Shown piece by piece: positions 35,981 to 44,379 of a stretch of 64,000 bases of DNA (the stretch's first letter is position 1; each line of letters opens with the position of its first letter). Source of the DNA: PHAA01 sp034927445 (lineage in GTDB: Bacteria; Bacillota; Syntrophomonadia; Syntrophomonadales; Syntrophomonadaceae); assembly GCA_034927445.1 (NCBI GenBank), contig JAYFPZ010000011.1, forward strand, positions 62,001 to 126,000. Direction: 5' to 3'. Both the position numbers and the translations under genes were made by a program. Under the pieces are notes generated by a model. The model had not been told where the DNA came from, ran no database searches, and was given only the letters and a program-made list of their open reading frames with translations.

Positions 35981-36027
35981 CAATATGACTGTGACCATCC
36001 GGTCTCAGAGTATGGATATGAATTTGA

Positions 36028-36783
36028 TTAGTCTTCCCAGATAGCGAAAGCCCTTACCGGACTCCCGGTCAGGCCTACCCATTTAAGCGGGAACATAGCA
36101 TAATAAAAATCTTTATGCCGTGGGATTTGGGTGATATTGACCAGGCTCTCAGTATGGATGACTTCTCTTTCAGCATGAACCGAATGGTTGGGATAATCGA
36201 GATCAGCCGGAGTATCCAAACTGGCAGCATCAGTACCAATATTCAACAAACCCTGATCAAGCAGCCAGGTAGTTGCTTCTTTATCCAGTCCGGGATATTG
36301 ACTTAAATAATAGAAGTGATCTGTAACGCCATAAGGCTCAATACCAGTCCAATAGAGCAAGCTCATACCCGGTTTTAAAGTTACTTCTGCAGCGTCCAAT
36401 CCCTTTTTGACCGCGTCCAGCGTTATATGGGTACGATTCGGAACAAAGGATAGATCAATCCAGGCTGCCGGAGTAATTAATTCCTGCAAAGTAATCTTGT
36501 CAACAGATAAATGCGATTTATTAGGATCGAAATGGTATACCGCATCAACGTGGGTTGAGGTATGATCACAGGTAATTATTCCTTTCACCCCAAAGCCCAG
36601 CTTGTAATTGCTTTTATCTCCCAGACTGAATACTGTTTCTGCATGGGTTTTGTGCCACCAAAAATCCGTTTTCATATGGCCCGGATAAACGGGAACGTCA
36701 GGACTGATATCTTTGCCTAAATCCAAAAATTTTAATTTTCTGCCCATAAAATCAATAACATCTATCTTTGCTTTTTCAGTCAT
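36028..36783 (-). CDS. cyclase family protein (kynurenine formamidase-like metal hydrolase)
   Basis: Metal-dependent hydrolase of 251 residues in the family of bacterial kynurenine formamidases, isatin hydrolase and polyketide cyclases. The family metal motif HxGTHxDxPxHF appears here as CDHTSTHVDAVYHF near residues 72-85, with the usual Gly and Pro replaced, and DLGKDISPDVPVYPGH opens the domain. A later NIGTDAASLDTP loop also fits. There is no signal peptide. It is the last gene of a set with an MFS carrier and an SDR, suggesting uptake and hydrolysis/oxidation of a cyclic or aromatic-type substrate (inference). Confidence 0.85.
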   Translation of the reverse strand: MTEKAKIDVIDFMGRKLKFLDLGKDISPDVPVYPGHMKTDFWWHKTHAETVFSLGDKSNYKLGFGVKGIITCDHTSTHVDAVYHFDPNKSHLSVDKITLQELITPAAWIDLSFVPNRTHITLDAVKKGLDAAEVTLKPGMSLLYWTGIEPYGVTDHFYYLSQYPGLDKEATTWLLDQGLLNIGTDAASLDTPADLDYPNHSVHAEREVIHTESLVNITQIPRHKDFYYAMFPLKWVGLTGSPVRAFAIWED

Positions 36784-36845
36784 TATAAGAACCTCCCATA
36801 ACTATTTACATTTTTTGATTAATCAAATAAGTTCTTTACTTATAA

Positions 36846-38258
36846 TCAAGCCGTTTTTTCCGCAATCAATTCAGCATCAATGTCTTCCATGCTCTTGCCT
36901 TTAGTTTCACGAGCATAGAAAAATAGTACTGCCTGGATAATAAACAATGCCGCCATGAACAAGTAAACTGGAGTAATAGCATCGATGGTAGCTTTGGGGC
37001 TGACAAGGTTGGATGAACCTGCAAACAGTGCAACTATCACGGGACCGATAAGTTTGCCGACACCGCCCATGCCATAGGCAGAACCCATACCGGTCGCCCG
37101 CAGATTGGAAGGCCAAACTTCTGAGCCATAAGGTCCTACCAGCGCATAGCCCCCATCAGCAAAGAAGTAAATACCGATCATGCATAGCCAAAATACAGAG
37201 GTCCCTCCGATGTAGTTACCGGTATTATATAAGGCAATTACTAACATCAGTGCTGCGCCAATTCCCAAAATAATTCCAGTGGCGCGGCGACCAATGTGGT
37301 CAGACATGAAAGACCAGAACCATCTGCCGATGAAACCACCTAGTGTTACAGCGATAAAGAGTTTCGCAGCCTGGGCCGGAGTCTTGCCGATTACCATAGC
37401 CAACAAAGCTGGTCCCCACATGGTAAATAAAGAGTAGCCCGTCTGCTGAGCAATATTGGCTCCCCAAGTAGTGATAACGCTGCGGGGATATTGGAACAGT
37501 TCGCTGAACCTGACATGCGGCTGGGAAGGCAGATCATCAATCCATTCTTCCTTCTGCCGTTTGGTGTCGCGGAAGTCATGGTGCTGTTCAGTAACCCAAT
37601 CGACAGCAGCGGCAGCCTCATTATACTTTTTGTTGCGGATAAGCCAACGGGGAGATTCAGGCACCCAAACTCGAATTGCCAGAGCCAAGAGTACAGGAAT
37701 CAGTCCCACCAGGAAAAGACCTCTCCAGCCTATATACGGGGTCAAGTAAGCGGCACTAGTGCTGGCCAGCAAGGTGCCAATCGGAATAAAGGCAGTTACG
37801 ATCCCACCTACACGACCACGGTATTTAGCAGGTGCAAATTCCTGGACCAAGGGCAAGTCAACACAGTACAGTCCGCCCAAAGCCAAGCCGACGAAGAAGC
37901 GAAGTACAACCAGGTATATCCAGTTGCCTTCGGGGGTAAAGAACATGAGTCCCGTCATTACCCCACTGAATATGATCGTAAACATAAATATTGGTCGGCG
38001 TCCTACTTTATCAGCTAAATTGCCAAATATTATCGCCCCGATAATGGCTCCAAACCCCGCCGCGAGCAAAATACTGGCCGAAGCGGTATAAGTAAGTCCC
38101 CAGGGAACCGCGATAAAAGCAATAACAAAGCTGATGAGGGCCAAATCGAAGAATTCCAGCATGTCTCCCAAGACAGCAGCACTAATAACCCTAACATGAT
38201 TCCCGGTTAGATGCGAATCGTCAAGTGTATTAATCAGTTCCGATGTATATTTCGCCAT
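36846..38258 (-). CDS. MFS transporter, sugar/aromatic-acid porter type
   Basis: Twelve-helix major facilitator of 470 residues. It shows the family loop GNLADKVGRRPIF between helices 2 and 3, its counterpart SFMSDHIGRRATG in the second half, and PESPRWLIRNKKYNEA after helix 6, placing it in the sugar/metabolite porter group with aromatic-acid carriers. The acidic LGDMLEFFDLAL in helix 1 is like AAHS-type aromatic acid:H+ symporters. It lies between the SDR and cyclase genes and likely imports their substrate. AGGAGG precedes the ATG. Confidence 0.9.
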   Translation of the reverse strand: MAKYTSELINTLDDSHLTGNHVRVISAAVLGDMLEFFDLALISFVIAFIAVPWGLTYTASASILLAAGFGAIIGAIIFGNLADKVGRRPIFMFTIIFSGVMTGLMFFTPEGNWIYLVVLRFFVGLALGGLYCVDLPLVQEFAPAKYRGRVGGIVTAFIPIGTLLASTSAAYLTPYIGWRGLFLVGLIPVLLALAIRVWVPESPRWLIRNKKYNEAAAAVDWVTEQHHDFRDTKRQKEEWIDDLPSQPHVRFSELFQYPRSVITTWGANIAQQTGYSLFTMWGPALLAMVIGKTPAQAAKLFIAVTLGGFIGRWFWSFMSDHIGRRATGIILGIGAALMLVIALYNTGNYIGGTSVFWLCMIGIYFFADGGYALVGPYGSEVWPSNLRATGMGSAYGMGGVGKLIGPVIVALFAGSSNLVSPKATIDAITPVYLFMAALFIIQAVLFFYARETKGKSMEDIDAELIAEKTA

Positions 38259-38332
38259 GTTCTTCCTCCTTACTTAATTAAAAAGCATCCGTAATTTATT
38301 TCTTGATTTGATCATTATTTGGTTGATCATCA

Positions 38333-39097
38333 TTACCAAGCCGTCCAGCCTCCATCGACCATAACGATCGAACCCGTTATGAAATCGGCTGCATCAGAAG
38401 CTAAGAACAATACCGTACCAGTAACATCGCTGACTTCGCCTATACGATTTAATAAAATTCTGCGTTCCACATCCGCTTTAAACTCTGCGTCTCTAAACAT
38501 GGGCTCTGTAAAAGGGGTATTAATAAAGGTTGGCGCAACGGTATTGACCGTAATGTTATAAGGAGCCCACTCTCCGGCCAATACTTTGGAAAATTGAGCC
38601 ACGGCTCCTTTACTTGCACAATAAGCCGAACGCTTTACATACCCAACTACCGACATGGCTGATCCAATATTAATTATCTTGCCCCTATTCTGCTTCATCA
38701 TTATGCGCCCGGCCGCCTGGCAGCAGAAGAAAACGCCTTTGGCATTGATCCCCATAATGTTATCCCAGGCTTCCTCCGTAACATCTTCGCCCCGTTGCTG
38801 CACATTGACTCCGGCTGAGTTGACCGCAATATCAATTTTTCCGTAATTATCGGCAATATCCCTATAGGTCTCATTAATGGCGTTAACTTTGCTCACATCA
38901 CAAAGATAGGCGGTGCTGGTTCCTCCCCGAGACGAAATTTCCTTCTGGGTCTGTTCCAGCGCCGATGGCGAAATATCAAGCAGGGCCACCTGCGCTCCGC
39001 TGGAAGCCAAGGCCAGGGCGCAGGCTTTACCAATACCATTGCCCGCACCGGTTACTACTGCAATTTGTCCCTTCAAGTCAACCGTTATATTAGACAT
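38333..39097 (-). CDS. short-chain dehydrogenase/reductase (SDR)
   Basis: Classical NAD(P)-dependent SDR of 254 residues. The cofactor motif is VVTGAGNGIGKACALALAS, followed by NSAGV near residue 92, catalytic Ser in INIGSAMS, and YCASKGA (YxxxK) near residue 158. The Asp after the second strand (VALLDIS) predicts NAD preference. ATG 39097 follows GAGG by 8 bases. As first gene after the sigma-54-like promoter it probably oxidises an alcohol or reduces a ketone in the pathway served by the MFS and cyclase genes. Confidence 0.92.
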   Translation of the reverse strand: MSNITVDLKGQIAVVTGAGNGIGKACALALASSGAQVALLDISPSALEQTQKEISSRGGTSTAYLCDVSKVNAINETYRDIADNYGKIDIAVNSAGVNVQQRGEDVTEEAWDNIMGINAKGVFFCCQAAGRIMMKQNRGKIINIGSAMSVVGYVKRSAYCASKGAVAQFSKVLAGEWAPYNITVNTVAPTFINTPFTEPMFRDAEFKADVERRILLNRIGEVSDVTGTVLFLASDAADFITGSIVMVDGGWTAW

Positions 39098-39276
39098 CTT
39101 AATCACCTCTTCTTTTTCCCGAAAAAAGACTTACAACCTCAACTTTTACTTAATTAGGGGTAGGTCTTACTTAACGCCTTTCTGCAGTTTTTTATGATCC
39201 TTGCAAGGTCAATTCACCAATCCCCGGGCTCGTCAGCCGCAGGTCATTCGAAGATGAATCTACGCTATTCTTTAAT

Positions 39277-39292
39277 CGCAAATTCTATGCCA
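39277..39292 (-). promoter_or_regulatory. sigma-54 (-24/-12) promoter for the SDR-MFS-cyclase operon
   Basis: On the minus strand TGGCAT-N5-TTGCG gives the invariant GG and GC elements with the required 10 bases between them. It lies about 180 bases ahead of the SDR ATG and downstream of a sigma-54 activator gene on the same strand. Confidence 0.7.
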
Positions 39293-39440
39293 GATAATAC
39301 TATCGTTAACCTTGCCTCCTCAAACTTCATATCAACTGACTCATAAAGCTCTGTATTAAGCTGATTTTGTGAAAAAAATCGCTTTTTATCAATACTTCTC
39401 CGCCAGTTTGAAAGCAAAGTTTTTTAAATTATCCAAGCAT

Positions 39441-39462
39441 TTATGTAATTTATTTCACATAA
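39441..39462. promoter_or_regulatory. possible upstream activator site
   Basis: TTATGT-N10-ACATAA is an inverted repeat about 150 bases upstream of the sigma-54 promoter, a normal place for enhancer-binding protein sites. Support is position and symmetry only. Confidence 0.35.
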
Positions 39463-39538
39463 TCTGGCCCATTTTTGAAACGCACATATTGTTTATTAAT
39501 CGCCAACCATAATTAACACGAGGTTTATAAAGCAAACC

Positions 39539-39568
39539 AACGGCCGCCCCATTTATGGGGCGGCCGTT
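39539..39568 (-). terminator. hairpin after the sigma-54 activator gene
   Basis: AACGGCCGCCCC (39539-39550) pairs with GGGGCGGCCGTT (39557-39568) 33 bases past the activator stop; a T-rich stretch follows on the minus strand, interrupted by Gs. Confidence 0.65.
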
Positions 39569-39600
39569 CCATTTTCGGACCGTTTTGCCTATAACTTTTT

Positions 39601-42060
39601 CTAGGGCTTGTCGCCCAAATGAATTCCATACTGGGATGCTTTACGCCACAGGGTGGTTTTGCTGGCCCCCAGGGAGTGGGCTGCTTTGCGGAGACTGCCG
39701 TATTTTTCAACATATTTCAGGATCATCTGCTTCTCAAATTCTTCAACTTCATGCTTGAGATTAACCGGCCTGCAATCAGTATCGCGATTCTCATGTTTTT
39801 CATCACCATCCTGGGTCAAAAAACTGAAATTATCAATCACCGTGGTTGTACTGGTAACCACGGCCCGCTCAATGACATTGCGCAATTCCCTGATATTACC
39901 CGGCCAATCGTAATCCATCAAAAGCCCCAAAGCTGAAGCAGTAATGGTTTTATTGAAACTATATTTTTCATTAAACATTTTTAGAAAATGCCTGACTAAA
40001 GGAGCAATTTCTTCCTTTCTCTCCCGTAAAGGCGATACATAAATAGGAATTACATTCAGTCGGTAAAACAGATCTTCCCTAAAACTGCCGGCCGCAACCA
40101 TCTTGTTTAAGTTACGATTGGTGGCCGCAATTACGCGCACATCAACCTTGATTGGTTTGGTTCCCCCCACCCTGGTAAATTCACTTTCCTGTAAAACTCT
40201 CAATAATTTTACCTGGATATGCAGAGGAATCTCCCCTATCTCATCCAGGAACAACGAGCCCTGGTTGGCCAGCTCAAATATGCCGCTCTTTCCGCCTTTT
40301 TTAGCACCGGTGAAGGCGCCCGACTCATAGCCAAACAGCTCTGATTCCAGTAAATTTTCAGGAATAGTGGTGCAATTTATTTTAATATAGGGCAAATTGC
40401 AGCGTGGGCTATGCTTATGAAGTTCTCTGGCCACGATTTCTTTCCCCACCCCGGATTCGCCCTGAATTAATACCGTAGAGTCGGCTTTGCCTACCCGGAC
40501 GATCAAGTCAATAACATCCTTCGACTGCCGTGACTCGGCGATAAAATTGCCTTCTTCGCTTATTTTCATTTTTTGCAATTCTTCCTGATAATGGCGGCTT
40601 AGCCCCTGGGCCTGCTCTATCTCTTGGCGCAGCTTATCCAATTCGGTTAAATCTCTGGCATTGGTAATGACCCTGATCAATTCGCCCCGGTCATTAAATA
40701 CGGGGTTTCCCGTTACTAAAAGTTTTTTCCCGGTCTTTAATTTTTGCTCAATGGTCACCTGTTTGCCTTGTTCAATTACCATCAACGAAACCGAACAATC
40801 ATAATAACCGTCGCGAACCAGTTGCTTCATATTTTTCCCGATCAGCTCTTCCCTGCTCATCCCGGTTATCCGCACATAAGCATCATTAACAATCAAAATG
40901 GTGGCCTCGGCGTCAGTTTGGCAGATTCCATCAAAAGAAGCCTGTATTACCGTATTCAATTCATCCTTTAATTCCTGAGTCTTCTCCAGTTCCCCTGATA
41001 CCGATTCCAGGTCGGTTATATCTTTAATATTTACCAGTACATTACAGAGTTCGCCCTGCTCGTCAAAGATGGGCAGTCCCGTAAATAAAGCTACTCTGCC
41101 CGTCGCCGTAGTTTCCTTGTACATGACTGGTTTATGGCTTTCCAAAACCATCAAAGTGGCGGCCTGACTATAATATCCTTTCTCTACCAGTTCATACATC
41201 GATCTTCCCAGAATATCTTCGGCCTTAAGTCCGGTAATACGGGTATAAGCCTTATTGACATTTATTACCTTTCCGTCTTTGTCCGCTACAAAAAAACTAT
41301 CCAGGGACTCTCCCAGGAGCGTATCCAATTTTTCTTTCATTTCCCGAGCCGAGGTCAGTTCTTTTGATATATTCTCCAAATCCGATATATCTTGCGCCAC
41401 AGCCACCGCTCCGCCGATTCCTCCGTCATCTTTAAGAATCGGGGTAAGATTGCTCACAATGGTTTTATCCTTGTATTTGAATTTTCTGCTCTTAACCACC
41501 GATCCCGTATCCAGGATATCGGTCAGAACGCCTTTAGGGAAAGCATCGGTATACAGGACCCCAAGTACATCTTCTTTTTTCATATCGAACAGTTCTTCCG
41601 CAGCACGATTAAAGATCCTGATTCTTCGGCCTTCATCGATGCTAACAATAGAATTATAGGCTGCATCCAGCACCGCCTGCATTTGATTGCCAATATCTCT
41701 CAATTCCTGGGTGAACACATTGTTGGCGTCAGATTTCGTCAACATCCCGGTCACCCTGCCCTTGCGGAGGACGGGATACCTGCCAAAATCCAAGTCATTA
41801 ATGATTTGAATGGGCATTTCTTCGTCTAAGGTAACAACCTCAGTCTTCATGATTTCTTTCACCGGCAAGCCCAAAGGCTGTTTGGTGACAATAGCCCGGT
41901 ACAAATCCACTTTGGTAACCAATCCCAGTAACTTTAAATCTTCATCCACTACCGGCGCCCCATCGATACCATGCTCCAGAAATAAAGCTGCTGTTTCCTC
42001 GACAGAACTATGGGCATTGATCGTAAAAAGCTTATCTGACATAACATCATGTATTTTCAT
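39601..42060 (-). CDS. sigma-54 dependent transcriptional activator with CBS and PAS sensor domains
   Basis: Enhancer-binding protein of 819 residues. In order: two CBS motifs (about 1-120, starting MKIHDVMSDKLFTINAHSS), three PAS domains (about 125-230, 255-350, 375-480), a AAA+ domain with Walker A GESGVGKE, the sigma-54 contact loop GAFTGA and LFLDEIGEIPL, and a C-terminal Fis-type helix-turn-helix (GSLRKAAHSLGASKTTLWRK). CBS pairs usually bind adenylates, so energy state may be sensed. ATG 42060 replaces a 15-residue extension. It lies directly upstream of the SDR operon, whose promoter is sigma-54 type, and is its likely activator. Confidence 0.93.
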   Translation of the reverse strand: MKIHDVMSDKLFTINAHSSVEETAALFLEHGIDGAPVVDEDLKLLGLVTKVDLYRAIVTKQPLGLPVKEIMKTEVVTLDEEMPIQIINDLDFGRYPVLRKGRVTGMLTKSDANNVFTQELRDIGNQMQAVLDAAYNSIVSIDEGRRIRIFNRAAEELFDMKKEDVLGVLYTDAFPKGVLTDILDTGSVVKSRKFKYKDKTIVSNLTPILKDDGGIGGAVAVAQDISDLENISKELTSAREMKEKLDTLLGESLDSFFVADKDGKVINVNKAYTRITGLKAEDILGRSMYELVEKGYYSQAATLMVLESHKPVMYKETTATGRVALFTGLPIFDEQGELCNVLVNIKDITDLESVSGELEKTQELKDELNTVIQASFDGICQTDAEATILIVNDAYVRITGMSREELIGKNMKQLVRDGYYDCSVSLMVIEQGKQVTIEQKLKTGKKLLVTGNPVFNDRGELIRVITNARDLTELDKLRQEIEQAQGLSRHYQEELQKMKISEEGNFIAESRQSKDVIDLIVRVGKADSTVLIQGESGVGKEIVARELHKHSPRCNLPYIKINCTTIPENLLESELFGYESGAFTGAKKGGKSGIFELANQGSLFLDEIGEIPLHIQVKLLRVLQESEFTRVGGTKPIKVDVRVIAATNRNLNKMVAAGSFREDLFYRLNVIPIYVSPLRERKEEIAPLVRHFLKMFNEKYSFNKTITASALGLLMDYDWPGNIRELRNVIERAVVTSTTTVIDNFSFLTQDGDEKHENRDTDCRPVNLKHEVEEFEKQMILKYVEKYGSLRKAAHSLGASKTTLWRKASQYGIHLGDKP

Positions 42061-42365
42061 GATAGCCTGAACCTTCCTGTCATAATAATTACACTTGACA
42101 TTCAACTATTTATGTCCATGGATCATTATATCATTGTCACGCGGTTGCTTTTCCAAATGCTAACGAAGGCAGTATTCCAACGGCTCATTAGACTTAGCCT
42201 TGCCATGAGCAACGGAAAATACTACAATGCGAAATACATTAGTTCGGGTTGTCCCATGATTATAACTGTAGTATTATAGATATAAGGAAAAGAAATATTT
42301 ACCAAATATATATTATATGATTTAATAAAAACAAATATTACTACCCATTAATGAGGTGAGGCAAA
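42061..42365. other. intergenic region with a long-armed inverted repeat
   Basis: This 305-base stretch lies between divergent genes. AATACTACA (42218-42226) is inverted as TGTAGTATT (42267-42275). The right end is very AT-rich and leads to the GAGGTGAGG site for the 42366 gene. No other feature was seen. Confidence 0.45.
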
Positions 42366-42566
42366 ATGGCAAAAATCAGTTACCGGGGCAGGGTCGCTAA
42401 AGTCCCGCAACCATCTGGCGAGCCTATGCTTCCTGTTTATAAGGAAGCTCTTAATACCGAAGAGTCCGCCTATAAGGATGACATTCATAACGAACATTTA
42501 GAAAAGTTAAAAAAATATGAACTTTTGATAGAAGAATTAGAAACGAGAGTCAGAAAAACAGGATAA
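42366..42566 (+). CDS. small protein with GRVxKVP motif, function unknown (A)
   Basis: A 66-residue protein I do not recognise. The N-terminus KISYRGRVAKVPQPSGEPML resembles that of the 42-residue protein at 43346 (YTGRVVKVPKPKSPLPL), so the two are probably related. The rest is a charged helix, about residues 28-64, with coiled-coil character (EHLEKLKKYELLIEELETRV). GAGGTGAGG stands just before the ATG. It is followed at 71 bases by a DUF6338-like membrane protein, and the three rightward genes look like a cassette. Confidence 0.65.
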   Translation: MAKISYRGRVAKVPQPSGEPMLPVYKEALNTEESAYKDDIHNEHLEKLKKYELLIEELETRVRKTG

Positions 42567-42637
42567 AATCTCAAAAAAGCCTCTCCTGATAAGCTGGGAT
42601 ATTTCGTAAAATAGGATAAGGAGTAAACTTAGTACTG

Positions 42638-43297
42638 ATGAACTTTACGTTTGGTACTTTATTCTTTGTCATTTTGTTTATCATTCCAGGCTATCTCGCT
42701 TATACGGTTTATACATTCCTGCACAAGACCTACAGAGCGCAAAATGATTATGAAATCACCTTCAAAAGTCTTTTAAACAGCGGATTTATATATTTAATAT
42801 ATTATCCCCTGTACGCCCATTACCATCAAAATTCCATAATTACACTTGCAAATGATAATATTACTATCCAGGAGATTAGTTCGACCAATTTATTATGGTT
42901 TTTGGGGTTGTTGTCGGGCAGCGTACTTTGGGGAGTTATACTGAGCCTCATTGCTCGTTATATAAATGATTCTAATTTCGTAAACTTGCTTCAAAGTAAA
43001 GAACCGCCTAATCTATATGCCAGCGCAATGGACCCCAACTATAGCGAATTAGCTCAAACCGGATTTTGGCTAAGATTCCCTTATGCCAATGAAATTAAAC
43101 AAGGTTTGGTGGTTGAAGTCGATGTAGCTGCAAATGAGCGGCTTGCCTGGGTTTCTAATATTAAAGATCTAACCCGGGATGGAGAAGTATTATGTGAATA
43201 CCCGGATTCATATAGACTTCTGGTCGATCTTACCAAATTAAATTGGTTTGAAGTAATATTTGACACTACTGGCAGTGAAAATAATAGTTTTCCCTAG
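42638..43297 (+). CDS. DUF6338-like membrane protein
   Basis: Protein of 219 residues. Two or three hydrophobic segments (about 5-25, 48-60 and 85-107) precede a soluble C-terminal domain of about 100 residues. The first helix FGTLFFVILFIIPGYLAYTV with its Pro-Gly pair and the short NFVNLLQ linker recall DUF6338-type proteins, but the match is tentative. The C-terminal part (KQGLVVEVDVAANERLAWV through LLVDLTKLNWFEVIF) looks beta-rich. Function is unknown. It is bracketed by two small GRVxKVP proteins, suggesting a common task. Confidence 0.6.
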   Translation: MNFTFGTLFFVILFIIPGYLAYTVYTFLHKTYRAQNDYEITFKSLLNSGFIYLIYYPLYAHYHQNSIITLANDNITIQEISSTNLLWFLGLLSGSVLWGVILSLIARYINDSNFVNLLQSKEPPNLYASAMDPNYSELAQTGFWLRFPYANEIKQGLVVEVDVAANERLAWVSNIKDLTRDGEVLCEYPDSYRLLVDLTKLNWFEVIFDTTGSENNSFP

Positions 43298-43345
43298 AAT
43301 ATTATTGAAAAATTGAGGCAACAATCCCCATAGAGGTGATTTTTA

Positions 43346-43474
43346 ATGTTTAAGTTAAGGCCTATGGGGAAGATACTATACACGGGAAGGGTAGTTAAGG
43401 TTCCTAAACCCAAAAGCCCACTGCCGCTTAAAATTAAAAGAATTGCAAATTCTAAATCTATTGCACAAAAATAA
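43346..43474 (+). CDS. small protein with GRVxKVP motif, function unknown (B)
   Basis: A 42-residue frame, ATG 43346 to TAA 43474, missed by length cut-offs. The product begins MFKLRPMGKILYTGRVVKVP and is rich in Lys/Pro. It shares the ILYTGRVVKVPKP core with protein A (ISYRGRVAKVPQP) but lacks the coiled-coil tail. GAGGTG at 43333-43338 is 7 bases upstream of the ATG. A terminator hairpin follows at 43492. The similarity of two neighbouring short frames is the best evidence that both are real. Confidence 0.65.
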   Translation: MFKLRPMGKILYTGRVVKVPKPKSPLPLKIKRIANSKSIAQK

Positions 43475-43491
43475 GTTGAATAACAAAAATA

Positions 43492-43520
43492 AAGCCGTGG
43501 TGAATATTAGACCACGGCTT
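43492..43520. terminator. bidirectional terminator between the small-protein cassette and bactofilin
   Basis: AAGCCGTGGT (43492-43501) pairs with ACCACGGCTT (43511-43520). The minus strand continues with TTTATTTTTG, and the plus strand with an AT-rich tail, so it can serve both convergent units. Confidence 0.85.
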
Positions 43521-43558
43521 ATATTATAGTAAAGTATAAAGGCCTGCCCGGCTTACAA

Positions 43559-44359
43559 TCATTGTATCGGTGGTTCTGGCGACTCGGTAGACCTATTTTT
43601 TTCATCATTCACGGTAACTGTTTCAACTTTCCTGACGGATAGATCTTGAAACAGGTTTTCAATAGATACGTCACCCACAATCTTCATATTGCCCTCTACA
43701 ATGACGCCGTCTTGTATATTGATATTTTTGGCATAGATGTTACCATACATAACCGCTTGTTTTTTCAACGAAATCGAATTGAGTGCTTTTACATTACCCT
43801 TTATCCTGCCTTCGGAAACGAAATTATTAGCCTCAATATCTCCCATTACGATGGCCTCCCCCAGCAGAGTAATATCCGACTTGGCCAATATATTACCCTC
43901 CACTGCGCCATCTTTAATGGTTATATTATTGCCTTTCATATTACCGAAAATTTTGCCAGTTACTAATATATCCCCTTCGCTGCTGACGGGCCCTTTAATA
44001 GCGCCAGCGATATCCATGTTGCTGGTAGACAGAACTTCGCCTCGGATAACGGTATCCTCTACGATAACAGTTTTTTTGACAGGAGCATAATCATGAGGAA
44101 GTACATGCAGGTTGGACTTGGATTTGGACGTTCGCATTTCAGGATTTTTATGACCCTCATTAGATTCATAAGTTTCACCTGACCTAGTCGTATCTGATTT
44201 CATTTCTTCCCTTTTACCCAATCCAAACAGCTCATTAACCGCAGTGGCCAGATTATTGAAATAATGCCCGGATTCTTCATTCTTCATGTCAATTTTATCT
44301 TCGTCAATAATATCTCCAACTCTTCTCATTCCAAATTTATCGTCGTTATTCTTTGCCAT
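43559..44359 (-). CDS. bactofilin family polymer-forming protein
   Basis: Cytoskeletal protein of 266 residues. After a charged, low-complexity N-terminal third, residues about 100-240 form a right-handed beta-helix of short repeats such as GEVLSTSNMDIAGAIKG, VTGKIFGNMKGNNITIKDGA and KGNVKALNSISL, as in bactofilins (DUF583). Bactofilins polymerise without nucleotide and position cell-wall or polysaccharide enzymes. ATG 44359 has GGAG 8 bases upstream; an ATG at 44383 overlapping the deacetylase stop is an alternative start with translational coupling. Pairing with a deacetylase fits a wall-modifying role. Confidence 0.9.
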   Translation of the reverse strand: MAKNNDDKFGMRRVGDIIDEDKIDMKNEESGHYFNNLATAVNELFGLGKREEMKSDTTRSGETYESNEGHKNPEMRTSKSKSNLHVLPHDYAPVKKTVIVEDTVIRGEVLSTSNMDIAGAIKGPVSSEGDILVTGKIFGNMKGNNITIKDGAVEGNILAKSDITLLGEAIVMGDIEANNFVSEGRIKGNVKALNSISLKKQAVMYGNIYAKNINIQDGVIVEGNMKIVGDVSIENLFQDLSVRKVETVTVNDEKNRSTESPEPPIQ

Positions 44360-44379
44360 ACCAACATCTCCAATTCTTA

